DNA of 14,336 nt from positions 1-14,336 of the forward strand of contig JBOHUX010000047.1 in NCBI GenBank assembly GCA_050734915.1, in the 5' to 3' direction. Position 1 is the first letter of the stretch. Every line of letters begins with the position of its first letter. This DNA comes from JBOHUX01 sp050734915 (lineage in GTDB: Bacteria > Chloroflexota > Dormibacteria > Dormibacterales > Dormibacteraceae). Below, piece after piece: positions 8,890 through 14,216 of this stretch. The position numbers were made by a program, and so were the translations under genes. Below the pieces are notes generated by a model. That model worked only from the letters and a program-made list of their open reading frames with translations, did no database searches and was not told where the DNA came from.

Positions 8890-9387
8890 CTACTGGCCCG
8901 AGGCGAGCGCGTCGCGGGAGCCGAGGCTGTGGAAGATCGCCGCCACCGCCTGCTGCCAGAGCGGCGTGCGGTCGGGGCGCACCTGGGAGGGCGGCGCCGC
9001 GACATCGACCTGCACCGGCTGGTAGGCGACGTACTGGCTGGGCATCGTCCGCTGCATGCCGGCCGCGACCGCCTCCTGCTGGATGCGGGCCGGCGCGGTG
9101 AGGTTCGCCTCCTGATAGCGGAGCTGTTCCTGCTCGGCGAGCAGCTGCGCCTGGCGGCCCCGCAGCTGGGCGATGTCATATGAAGCCTTGGTCACCTGGG
9201 CGACCTGAAACAGGTACACGATCAGGCAGAGGAGGATCACGGCAGCCGCGACGTAGACGCGGCCGAAGGCACCCACGCGCAGGCGCGAGGAGACATCCCC
9301 GGCCAGCGCCAGCGGGCGGCGGCGGGAGGCCCGCGCCGAGCTGGGATTGGCCAGCCGGCGGCGGTCGAGTATTCGGGTTGTGACCAA
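8890..9387 (-). CDS. ftsL: FtsL-like divisome protein (small bitopic coiled-coil protein)
   Basis: About 165 residues with the FtsL/DivIC plan: a basic cytoplasmic tail (about 1-42, rich in Arg), one membrane span (about 44-63, VYVAAAVILLCLIVYLF) and an external coiled coil (about 66-95, rich in Gln, Glu, Leu and Ala). A further 65 residues follow, ending close to ftsI. FtsL proteins bridge FtsQ/DivIB and the FtsW-FtsI pair. Sequence identity in this family is low, so the call rests on topology and on the position between rsmH and ftsI. The start is a TTG at 9387 with only AAGAG beside it; no better start is visible, so the N-terminus is uncertain. Confidence 0.8.
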   Translation of the reverse strand: MVTTRILDRRRLANPSSARASRRRPLALAGDVSSRLRVGAFGRVYVAAAVILLCLIVYLFQVAQVTKASYDIAQLRGRQAQLLAEQEQLRYQEANLTAPARIQQEAVAAGMQRTMPSQYVAYQPVQVDVAAPPSQVRPDRTPLWQQAVAAIFHSLGSRDALASGQ

Positions 9388-9522
9388 CTCTTGGAATGCC
9401 CTTGTGTGCTGGGTTGACTGCTGGATCCGGTGCGGTGACGGTTGGTGCGCCCCGGGGTCGGGCTCGATGCCCTTCCCCGGGACGGCTTTGGAGAGGGGGG
9501 AACGGCGCTGGGAGGTCAGCTG
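9388..9522 (-). other. rsmH-ftsL intercistronic gap with strong hairpin
   Basis: This is the largest gap inside the operon. Between 9451 and 9481 the sequence folds into a hairpin: 7 bp (CCCGGGG with CCCCGGG), a 2x2 internal loop, 4 bp (GGGC with GCCC) and a 5-base loop. No T-run follows it in the leftward direction, so it is not a standard terminator. RNA processing, stabilisation or partial attenuation between the mraZ-rsmH part and the ftsL-murC part are possible roles, all inferred. No convincing extra gene is seen here. Confidence 0.6.
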
Positions 9523-10458
9523 CTAGGAGACCTTCTCCTGGAGCTTCTCGGCGACCCGCAGCCGCGCCGACCGGGCGCGAGGGTTCTCGCGGATCTCGCC
9601 GGCGGAGGGGCGGACGGGACGCCGGGTGACCACGCGGAGGGAGGCCCGGTGAGCGCAGGTGCAGACTGGCTGCTGGGGGGGGCAGACACAGTCGTGTGAC
9701 TCGACGTTGAAGTGGGACTTGACCAAACGGTCTTCCAGAGAGTGGAAGCAGATCGTCGCCATGCGCCCACCGGGAGTGAGGATCTTGGTTGCGGCCTTCA
9801 GCCCGCGCTCGAGGCTGCCGAGTTCGTCGTTGACGGTCATCCGGATCGCCTGGAACGTGCGCGTGGCGGGATGGGTTCCGGGCGGCCAGGCCCCCCGGGG
9901 CACGGCCGCCGCCACCGCCGCCGCCAGGTCGAAGGTGGTCGTGAGCGGGCGCCGGCGGACCACGAAGCGGGCGATGCGACCCGCCCATCTCTCCTCGCCC
10001 AGCTCGCGGATGATCCTGGCCAGGTTCGCCTCCGAGGTGGTGTTGACCACCTCCTCGGCGCTGAGCGCGGACGCGGGGTCCATGCGCATGTCGAGCGGGC
10101 CCGCTGACCGGAAGCTGAATCCCCGCCGGGGGTCGTCCAACTGCTGGCTGGAGACCCCGACGTCGAACAGTACGCCGTCGGCGCCCTCGAACCCCGACTC
10201 GGCCGCGATCACCGTCAGGTCGGCGAAGTCACCCCGCCGCAGCGTCAGGCCCTCCCATCCGCCCAGCCGCTCTCGAACGCGGTCGAGAGCCTCGGGATCA
10301 CGGTCCAGGCCCAAGAGGCGCCCGCCCGGCCGGATGCGTTCCAAGAGGGATCGGGCGTGCCCTCCACCGCCCAGGGTGCAGTCGATGAAGACCGCCCCCG
10401 GCCGGGGCTGAAGGAACTCTATTGTCTCTTGTGAAAGTACCGGTCGGTGGCCGTTCAG
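9523..10458 (-). CDS. rsmH: 16S rRNA (cytosine1402-N4)-methyltransferase RsmH
   Basis: SAM-dependent enzyme (formerly MraW) that methylates C1402 of 16S rRNA at N4. The frame contains GHRPVLSQETIEFL, the RsmH N-terminal motif with HxPVL, then FIDCTLGGGGHARSLL (SAM-binding loop) and LGLDRDPEAL, with FSFRSAGPLDMRMDP, the catalytic-site region, further on. These N-terminal motifs lie upstream of the first ATG/GTG/TTG (a TTG at 10344), which would delete the SAM loop. An in-frame TAA lies just upstream of the motif, so the start must fall in a short interval without a standard start codon. The CTG at 10458 overlaps the mraZ stop as CTGA, gives 311 residues (normal length) and is preferred. The gene is certain; the start codon is inferred. 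Confidence 0.92.
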   Translation of the reverse strand: MNGHRPVLSQETIEFLQPRPGAVFIDCTLGGGGHARSLLERIRPGGRLLGLDRDPEALDRVRERLGGWEGLTLRRGDFADLTVIAAESGFEGADGVLFDVGVSSQQLDDPRRGFSFRSAGPLDMRMDPASALSAEEVVNTTSEANLARIIRELGEERWAGRIARFVVRRRPLTTTFDLAAAVAAAVPRGAWPPGTHPATRTFQAIRMTVNDELGSLERGLKAATKILTPGGRMATICFHSLEDRLVKSHFNVESHDCVCPPQQPVCTCAHRASLRVVTRRPVRPSAGEIRENPRARSARLRVAEKLQEKVS

Positions 10459-10889
10459 AGGCCTTGGATCACCCTGTTAACGGTGTCGGTGAACCGGCTG
10501 AGCGCGTCGCCGGAGTAGCTGTCCCAACGCGCCTCGGGCCAGATCTCCACCACCGCCCCGGCGCCGATCACCGCCACCGTCGAGCTCGTCTCCAGCCCCG
10601 CCACGCGACGCTGCTCCTGGCTCAGCATCACCCGGCCCTGGCCGTCGAACTCGCACGCGACCGCCATCGAATGCACGGCCCGCGCTATCGCCCGCTGCTC
10701 GGACGTGGCCCCCAGAGGGGAGGGCAGCCGGGCGCCGACGCTGTCCCACTCCGCCGGGGGATAGATGGCCAGGACCATCTCCGGTCCGATCGAGATGAAG
10801 CTGCCGGACGGCAGCTGCTCCCGGAATCGGATCGGGATGGCCAGCCGGCCCTTGACGTCCACCCGAACGCGGTAGGTCCCGGAGAACAC
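10455..10889 (-). CDS. mraZ: Transcriptional regulator MraZ
   Basis: DNA-binding protein of 144 residues with two SpoVT/AbrB-like halves. The N-terminus MFSGTYRVRVDVKGRLAIP and the second-half FDGQGRVMLSQEQRRVAGL are typical MraZ signatures. In studied bacteria MraZ forms a ring-shaped oligomer and controls its own dcw promoter by binding short direct repeats upstream. The GTG start at 10889 has GGAG about 7 bp upstream. It is the first gene of the leftward operon, and matching repeats lie at 11049-11084. The stop overlaps the proposed CTG start of rsmH. Confidence 0.95.
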   Translation of the reverse strand: MFSGTYRVRVDVKGRLAIPIRFREQLPSGSFISIGPEMVLAIYPPAEWDSVGARLPSPLGATSEQRAIARAVHSMAVACEFDGQGRVMLSQEQRRVAGLETSSTVAVIGAGAVVEIWPEARWDSYSGDALSRFTDTVNRVIQGL

Positions 10890-11048
10890 CGATCAGCTCC
10901 GCCGGCGGGCGCACGGCTGCGAGCTCCGGATGAGGACGTCCGACGCGGGATCGCGCATCGCGGGCGAGGGGAGAGGTGGCGTGGTGGATGGTTGCTGGGT
11001 GCCGTACCTGGACGTGAGCTGGAACGAATTCGGCGTCGATGCTTGGTT

Positions 11049-11084
11049 CACCACTTCTCCCCACAAATCACCGCGATTCGCCAC
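11049..11084 (-). promoter_or_regulatory. Probable MraZ operator: four 10-bp-spaced repeats
   Basis: Read leftward on the minus strand, GTGGCG, GCGGTG, GTGGGG and GTGGTG start at 11084, 11074, 11064 and 11054, each followed by four AT-richer bases, giving an exact 10-bp period. MraZ proteins of several bacteria are known to bind tandem GTGG- or TGGG-type boxes upstream of their own gene with about one helical turn between boxes. The repeats lie just downstream of the predicted -10, so MraZ binding would be expected to repress. A further GTGGGG at 11100-11105 lies in the promoter spacer, out of phase by one base. Confidence 0.7.
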
Positions 11085-11087
11085 GAA

Positions 11088-11115
11088 AGTAACAGTGCCC
11101 CCCACTTCCTGTCAA
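11088..11115 (-). promoter_or_regulatory. Probable promoter of the mraZ-dcw operon
   Basis: On the minus strand a perfect -35 box TTGACA (11110-11115) is followed after 16 bp by GTTACT (11088-11093) as a weak -10. Transcription would start near 11080 and read through the four MraZ-type repeats into mraZ. The -35 is convincing; the -10 matches only three consensus positions. Confidence 0.5.
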
Positions 11116-11130
11116 TGGTTTAGACACAAC

Positions 11131-11206
11131 ATGTCGTGGGGCATCCAGTTGGCGGTGGGCCCGATTTCGTGCCGGTGGTGGGACCCAGTGCGTGCCCCCA
11201 CAACAT
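11131..11206. repeat. 76-bp nested imperfect palindrome
   Basis: ATGTCGTGGGG (11131-11141) pairs with CCCCACAACAT (11196-11206), 11 bp with one G-T pair. Inside it TGGGCCC (11156-11162) pairs with GGGACCCA (11180-11187) with one bulged A. It lies upstream of both divergent promoters. The outer arms include GTGGGG, similar to the MraZ boxes. It may be an operator or a structured RNA; no function can be assigned. Confidence 0.4.
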
Positions 11207-11285
11207 CTGGTGGCGACGCTTGTTACCCTCGAACATTAGTTTGGGGCTGTTGGAGGCGGCCGGCTCGCCAGGAGCGCGGCCGGGG

Positions 11286-11291
11286 TAAGAT
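11286..11291 (+). promoter_or_regulatory. Probable -10 box of rnpB
   Basis: TAAGAT lies 7 bp before the 5' strand of the RNase P P1 helix, the right distance for transcription to begin at about 11298-11300. No clear -35 hexamer is present 16-19 bp upstream. Confidence 0.45.
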
Positions 11292-11298
11292 CGGTGTC

Positions 11299-11654
11299 GG
11301 GTCGAGGCGGACGGGCGGCCGCCGGAGCCGTCAGGCTTCGGAGGAAAGTCCGGGCTCCAAAGAGCAGGGCGCTGGGCAACCCCCAGTCGGGGTGACCCGA
11401 AGGAAAGTGCCACAGAAATGACACCGCCGGCAGCGGCCGGCAAGGGTGAAATGGTGGGGTAAGAGCCCACCGGCAGCCGGGTGACCGGCTGGCCAGGCAA
11501 ACCCCGCCCGGAGCAAGACCGAGTAGGAGGGCGTCAAGGGCTGCTCGCCCAGCCCTCGGGTGAGGTCGCTGGAGGCGCCGGGCGACCGGCGTCCTAGATA
11601 GATGGTCGCCGCCCCGCGGGGCACAGAACCCGGCTTACAGTCCGCCCTCGGCCC
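11299..11654 (+). ncRNA. rnpB: RNase P RNA, bacterial type A
   Basis: Catalytic RNA of RNase P, which trims the 5' leader of tRNA precursors. Conserved cores appear in order: GAGGAAAGTCCGGGCTCC (from 11341), ACAGAAA (about 11412), GTAAGAGCCCACCG (about 11459), GAGCAAGACCGAGTAGGAG (about 11512), GATAGATGG (from about 11596) and GCACAGAACCCGGCTTACAG (11621-11640). The ends are set by helix P1: GGGTCGAGGCGGAC (11299-11312) pairs with GTCCGCCCTCGGCCC (11640-11654) through 14 bp with one bulged C and one G-U pair. Length is about 356 nt. The last 20 bases recur at 12576-12595. No T-rich terminator is visible just downstream. Confidence 0.95.
11635..11654 (+). repeat. Direct repeat, left copy: 3' end of rnpB (att-like)
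   Basis: TTACAGTCCGCCCTCGGCCC forms the 3' strand of P1 and the bases just before it. An identical 20-bp copy lies 941 bp downstream. The similarity extends a few bases to the left with small indels: AGAACCCGGCTT here against AGAACGGCTTT in the right copy. Confidence 0.85.
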
Positions 11655-11756
11655 ACATTCGATTCCGAATAGCCCGGCCCGTCTTACGGCTGGCAGAACG
11701 TTGCGGCCCCTGAGGGAACGATCTGGCTCCGCGCCTGCGTGCCATCGCTGAAGTGC

Positions 11757-11770
11757 TAGGATTGTGTACA
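11757..11770 (+). promoter_or_regulatory. Probable vapB -10 box, leaderless start
   Basis: TAGGAT (11757-11762) lies 7 bp before the ATG at 11770, so transcription would start at or next to the start codon and the mRNA would be nearly leaderless. There is no Shine-Dalgarno. The palindrome TGTACA (11765-11770) overlaps the start point and could be part of an autoregulatory site, an inference from the self-repression usual in such antitoxins. Confidence 0.45.
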
Positions 11771-12042
11771 TGTCCACTGAGGTGGGGGTGGCTGAGCTTC
11801 GTCAGAACCTCAGCAAATACATTCGACGCGTGCAACGCGGCGAGCGCCTGTTGGTGACGGACCGCAACCGGCCAGTCGCCGAGCTTGGGCCGCCGCCGAC
11901 GACAGGGGCTGATCTCGATCGGTTGATCGCTGAGGGGCGCGTATCGCGCCCCATCCGCCACGGTTTCCCCGCACCGCTACGGCTGGAAGGCAGTCCCTAC
12001 GCTCTCAGCCGGGCGCTCGACGAGATTCGGGGCGAGCCCTGA
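11770..12042 (+). CDS. vapB: Phd/YefM-fold antitoxin of a VapBC-type pair
   Basis: A 90-residue protein with the Phd/YefM-type N-terminus: EVGVAELRQNLSKYIRRVQRGERLLVTDRNRPVAEL, giving the DNA-binding fold with the hallmark xVTDRNRPVAEL strand. The C-terminal half, ending in ALSRALDEIRGEP, would wrap and block the toxin. Such proteins neutralise the partner toxin and repress their own operon. A GTG at 11764 is in frame, but the ATG at 11770 fits the family N-terminus. The stop is one base before the toxin's proposed start. The gene lies between the two rnpB 3'-end repeats. Confidence 0.88.
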   Translation: MSTEVGVAELRQNLSKYIRRVQRGERLLVTDRNRPVAELGPPPTTGADLDRLIAEGRVSRPIRHGFPAPLRLEGSPYALSRALDEIRGEP

Positions 12043-12043
12043 G

Positions 12044-12451
12044 CTGGCGCTCTTCTACCTCGACGCATCGGCGCTGGTCAAGCTGGTTCGCGAGGAGCCG
12101 GAGAGTCCCGGCCTGCGGAGGTTCCTCGCAGACGCGGACTTGGCGTCGTGCGAACTGGTTCTCACAGAGCTGCCGCGGGCGATCAGACGAGCAGGCGCCG
12201 CCGACCCGAGTTGGCCGCTGGACGATCTCCTCGAGCGGGCGGGCGAACTGCTCGAGTCATTGGCGCTCCTGCCGCTCGATAGAGCGCTCTTGCTCGCCGC
12301 CGGAGCGCTCGCCGAACCTGCCTTGCGAGCGCTGGATGCGATCCACGTGGCTGCCGCGCTGGACATCTCGCCGCTGGGCGCTTTCGTGAGCTATGACGAA
12401 CGCCAAGGAGCAGCCGCGCGGCTGGCTGGACTCCGGACCGTGCGACCCTGA
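12044..12451 (+). CDS. vapC: PIN-domain ribonuclease toxin VapC (apparent CTG start)
   Basis: VapC toxins are Mg-dependent RNases that cut tRNA or rRNA. With the first residue at 12044 it has 135 residues beginning MALFYLDASALVKLVREE, the standard VapC N-terminus. The four acidic PIN positions are present: Asp7 (YLDAS), Glu42 (VLTEL), Asp98 (ALDAIHVAAA) and Asp118 (SYDERQ), so it looks intact. No ATG, GTG or TTG lies in frame at the proper N-terminus; the first is a TTG at 12140, which would lose Asp7. CTG at 12044, one base after the vapB stop and with GGGGCGAG about 6 bp upstream, is the best start. It could instead be a mutated start that lowers or ends expression. Confidence 0.85.
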   Translation: MALFYLDASALVKLVREEPESPGLRRFLADADLASCELVLTELPRAIRRAGAADPSWPLDDLLERAGELLESLALLPLDRALLLAAGALAEPALRALDAIHVAAALDISPLGAFVSYDERQGAAARLAGLRTVRP

Positions 12452-12575
12452 GGCAGAGTCGAGCGCATGCGTTGGCGCACAGAATGTCTCGTTCCCCCAT
12501 CCAACCGCAACTTACCGTTAGTGTGTCGGTTCGCGTTTGACGGGGCGCGTTCGCGTTCGCCGAAGTAGAACGGCT

Positions 12576-12595
12576 TTACAGTCCGCCCTCGGCCC
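12576..12595 (+). repeat. Direct repeat, right copy: duplicated rnpB 3' end (att-like)
   Basis: Identical to 11635-11654 over 20 bp and followed by unrelated sequence. The rest of rnpB is absent here, so this is an isolated copy of only the 3' strand of P1 and adjoining bases. Together the two copies bracket the vapBC pair. Confidence 0.85.
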
Positions 12596-12632
12596 CCATC
12601 CTCCGGTCCAAAACGGAATCGATCGCCTGCCC

Positions 12633-12800
12633 TCAGCGATCGATGCATGCCTGCTGAAGCAGGTCCGCGACGGTCTGCGCGTCGCTTTGCTCCGTCCCGG
12701 CGGCCGAAGCGGCCGCCTGGATGCGTCGAGCGGCTCTGAGGCTCCTGTCAGGAGGGGCGATCATCATCGACACGGGGCGGCTCGGAGGGGTCCGCAGCAT
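12633..12800 (-). CDS. Possible small protein, unknown function
   Basis: A 55-codon frame from ATG at 12800 to TGA at 12633. It begins MLRTPPSRPVSMMIAPP and continues with RSLRAARRIQAAASAAG and QTVADLLQQACIDR. The second half is Ala/Gln-rich with charged residues and could form a helix, unlike the Arg/Pro-rich shadow frames nearby. It has no clear Shine-Dalgarno and no family I recognise. GTG or ATG codons further in (SMM) are alternative starts. It could be a remnant of a gene lost around the repeat. The call is weak. Confidence 0.25.
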   Translation of the reverse strand: MLRTPPSRPVSMMIAPPDRSLRAARRIQAAASAAGTEQSDAQTVADLLQQACIDR

Positions 12801-12863
12801 CTTGGTCAGCTGTCAGTTTGATGAGCCAAGAGGACCCACGCCCATTGACAGGAGACCGAACAA

Positions 12864-13991
12864 CTACCCGGCGACACCGCTGTCGGGATTACCGGGATAT
12901 GTGTGCCAGGTCATGGAACCTCCTGCCGGCGGCACGAGCCCTAACGTGAACTGCCCGCCAGGCGCTGCGAGGACGATTGCGAAGTCACCACCTCCCAACG
13001 TCGAGAGGAATGCTACTGTCGGCGACGCATCTGGCAAGTGCACAGTCCGAGTCACCCGCTTCGATGCGGTTGATATCAGGTCAACGTGTGAGAAGCCGCC
13101 CTGACTGCCCTGATACATCACTGCCAGGCTATCCCCTTCTAAACCACCCACGCACAGCCTGACCGGCGCCTCGCCCACCGAAATGGCTCCCCTGTAGGTC
13201 AAGTCAGGGCCGAAGATCTCCACGCTCTTGCCAGGGGTTGGCGCAACCGGGGGACTCTTGCTGCCAAGGTTCGCGTACGTTATCGCCACGTAGACGACTC
13301 CATCCGCACCAACGCCGATGGCTCCTGGCAAGCGCGAGCCGAAGCTCACCTGATGGATCGTGCGTTCCCCAGTCAAATCGTATTCGAGCAGGACATAATT
13401 GGCCGGAGAGGTTGGGTCTGCCGGGGGCCAAGCAGTAAGCCAATAGAGATGGTGCCCATCGGGACTCATAGCCATCGGGCCGGGATACCAGCCTGGCGGC
13501 AACGCAACCGTTCGGTCGACGTGAGGGGGCGGTCCCGGATCAAGCACCGCCACCTTCCCATGTCTCATGTCATTGCCGCTGTACAACGGTACGACGAACG
13601 TCGGTCCCGCACGATACACGGCATCGCTCCCTGCTTTCGTGACGAGCTGGCTGCATCGATCGCTCTCCTTCCGGCAGATCAGGGTGGCCGCCTGGACCAT
13701 GATCGCTCTGCCCTCGATCGCGGCCGTGTTGGTGACGATCACGTTCCCCCCTCTACCCAGGGCGACCCCAGCGGCGGGCGGGGTCCTGCCTACCGTCCCC
13801 AGATCAATCCTATCGGCGACGCCGGAGTGACCAGCGGACAGCACCTCCAGATACAAGTGTTGCTGGCCGTCGACCACGACATACAGCGGGTGAGCGACAT
13901 TCACGGCGGAGTTGCTGCCGCACGCCGCAACCAGCAAACTTAGCGCCCCAACCATCATGTATCGCAGTATGGTGGGGGTGCGAATGGTCAC
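12864..13991 (-). CDS. Secreted lipoprotein, probable beta-propeller
   Basis: A 375-residue protein from the GTG at 13991. A signal peptide (VTIRTPTILRYMMVGALSLL) ends in the lipobox VAAC with Cys24, so it should be lipidated and held on the outer face of the membrane. The mature part has repeated strand patterns of YVTN/WD40-like propellers: PLYVVVDGQQHLYLEVL, GKVAVLDPGPPPHVDRTV, GPMAMSPDGHHLYWLTA, GAIGVGADGVVYVAITY and KSVEIFGPDLTYRGAISVG. No catalytic motif is recognised. The GTG overlaps the stop of the upstream permease fragment as GTGA, so it was probably the last gene of an ABC-transporter operon. That operon is now cut by an IS, and expression may depend on the IS or on a cryptic promoter. 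Confidence 0.75.
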   Translation of the reverse strand: MTIRTPTILRYMMVGALSLLVAACGSNSAVNVAHPLYVVVDGQQHLYLEVLSAGHSGVADRIDLGTVGRTPPAAGVALGRGGNVIVTNTAAIEGRAIMVQAATLICRKESDRCSQLVTKAGSDAVYRAGPTFVVPLYSGNDMRHGKVAVLDPGPPPHVDRTVALPPGWYPGPMAMSPDGHHLYWLTAWPPADPTSPANYVLLEYDLTGERTIHQVSFGSRLPGAIGVGADGVVYVAITYANLGSKSPPVAPTPGKSVEIFGPDLTYRGAISVGEAPVRLCVGGLEGDSLAVMYQGSQGGFSHVDLISTASKRVTRTVHLPDASPTVAFLSTLGGGDFAIVLAAPGGQFTLGLVPPAGGSMTWHTYPGNPDSGVAG

Positions 13992-14216
13992 TCTGCGCGA
14001 ATCGCTTCGATGCAGTCCATACGCATGACTCGTCGCGCCGGAAGTACGCTCGCGATGAGACAGAGCAGTCCACATAGAACAGTGATTATCGGCAGGTCTC
14101 CCGCTGGAACCGTCACCTCCGCTGATGGATTGGTTAAGGCGAAAGCGATGATTCCGAGTGCCGCCGTCCCAATGCCGAGCAAGGCTCCAGCCAGTCCTGT
14201 GAGCACCGCCTCCAAA
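13988..14216 (-). pseudogene. FtsX/MacB-type ABC permease, C-terminal fragment cut by IS
   Basis: About 76 codons remain, reading LEAVLTGLAGALLGIGTA and then a second hydrophobic stretch, LPIITVLCGLLCLIASVL, before PARRVMRMDCIEAIRAE and the stop. This two-helix ending with PARRxxRxxxxEAIR is the usual C-terminus of FtsX-family permeases. The frame stays open up to 14216, where the IS-like sequence begins, so the rest of the gene has been displaced or lost. The TTG at 14215 is an internal leucine, not a credible start. The stop overlaps the lipoprotein start. Confidence 0.75.

Larger units (their letters stand above)
10890..11298. other. Divergent regulatory region between mraZ and rnpB
   Basis: About 409 bp without a convincing gene. 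It contains the mraZ promoter and MraZ-type repeats (minus strand), a 76-bp imperfect palindrome at 11131-11206 and the rnpB -10 box (plus strand). From the predicted start near 11080, the mraZ leader would be roughly 190 nt; nothing recognisable was seen at 10890-11048. A 70-codon minus-strand frame (10893-11105) ends just before mraZ but spans the operator and promoter and resembles no known protein, so it is not called. Confidence 0.7.
12452..12863. other. Intergenic region after vapC with right-hand rnpB repeat
   Basis: About 412 bp. It contains the second copy of the rnpB 3' end (12576-12595) and one weak minus-strand small frame (12633-12800). CTGTCA near 12809 and TGACAG near 12846 form a 6-bp inverted pair with a loop of about 31 bases, too weak to call a terminator. 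No recombinase gene or recognisable remnant was found. Confidence 0.6.

Noticed and set aside
6871..9183. 770-codon plus-strand frame opposite ftsI and ftsL
   Set aside because: Low-complexity shadow composition, antisense to an intact PBP with all three active-site motifs.
9176..9988. 270-codon minus-strand frame crossing rsmH, the gap and ftsL
   Set aside because: Pro/Arg-rich, in a different frame from the RsmH and FtsL proteins, with no motif; a shadow frame.
10893..11105. 70-codon minus-strand frame just upstream of mraZ
   Set aside because: It overlaps the MraZ-type repeats and the promoter -10 and resembles no known family; more likely leader sequence than a gene.
11655..11675. ATTCG/CGAAT stem just after rnpB as a terminator
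   Set aside because: Only 5 bp of stem and no T-run; too weak to call.
11120..11777. Minus-strand and plus-strand frames across rnpB
   Set aside because: The sequence is fully explained by RNase P RNA with its conserved cores and P1 pairing; the frames are chance.
12537..12821. 94-codon plus-strand and 85-codon minus-strand frames around the right repeat
   Set aside because: Arg/Gly-rich shadow composition, no motif and no ribosome site; inspected for a recombinase remnant and none was seen.
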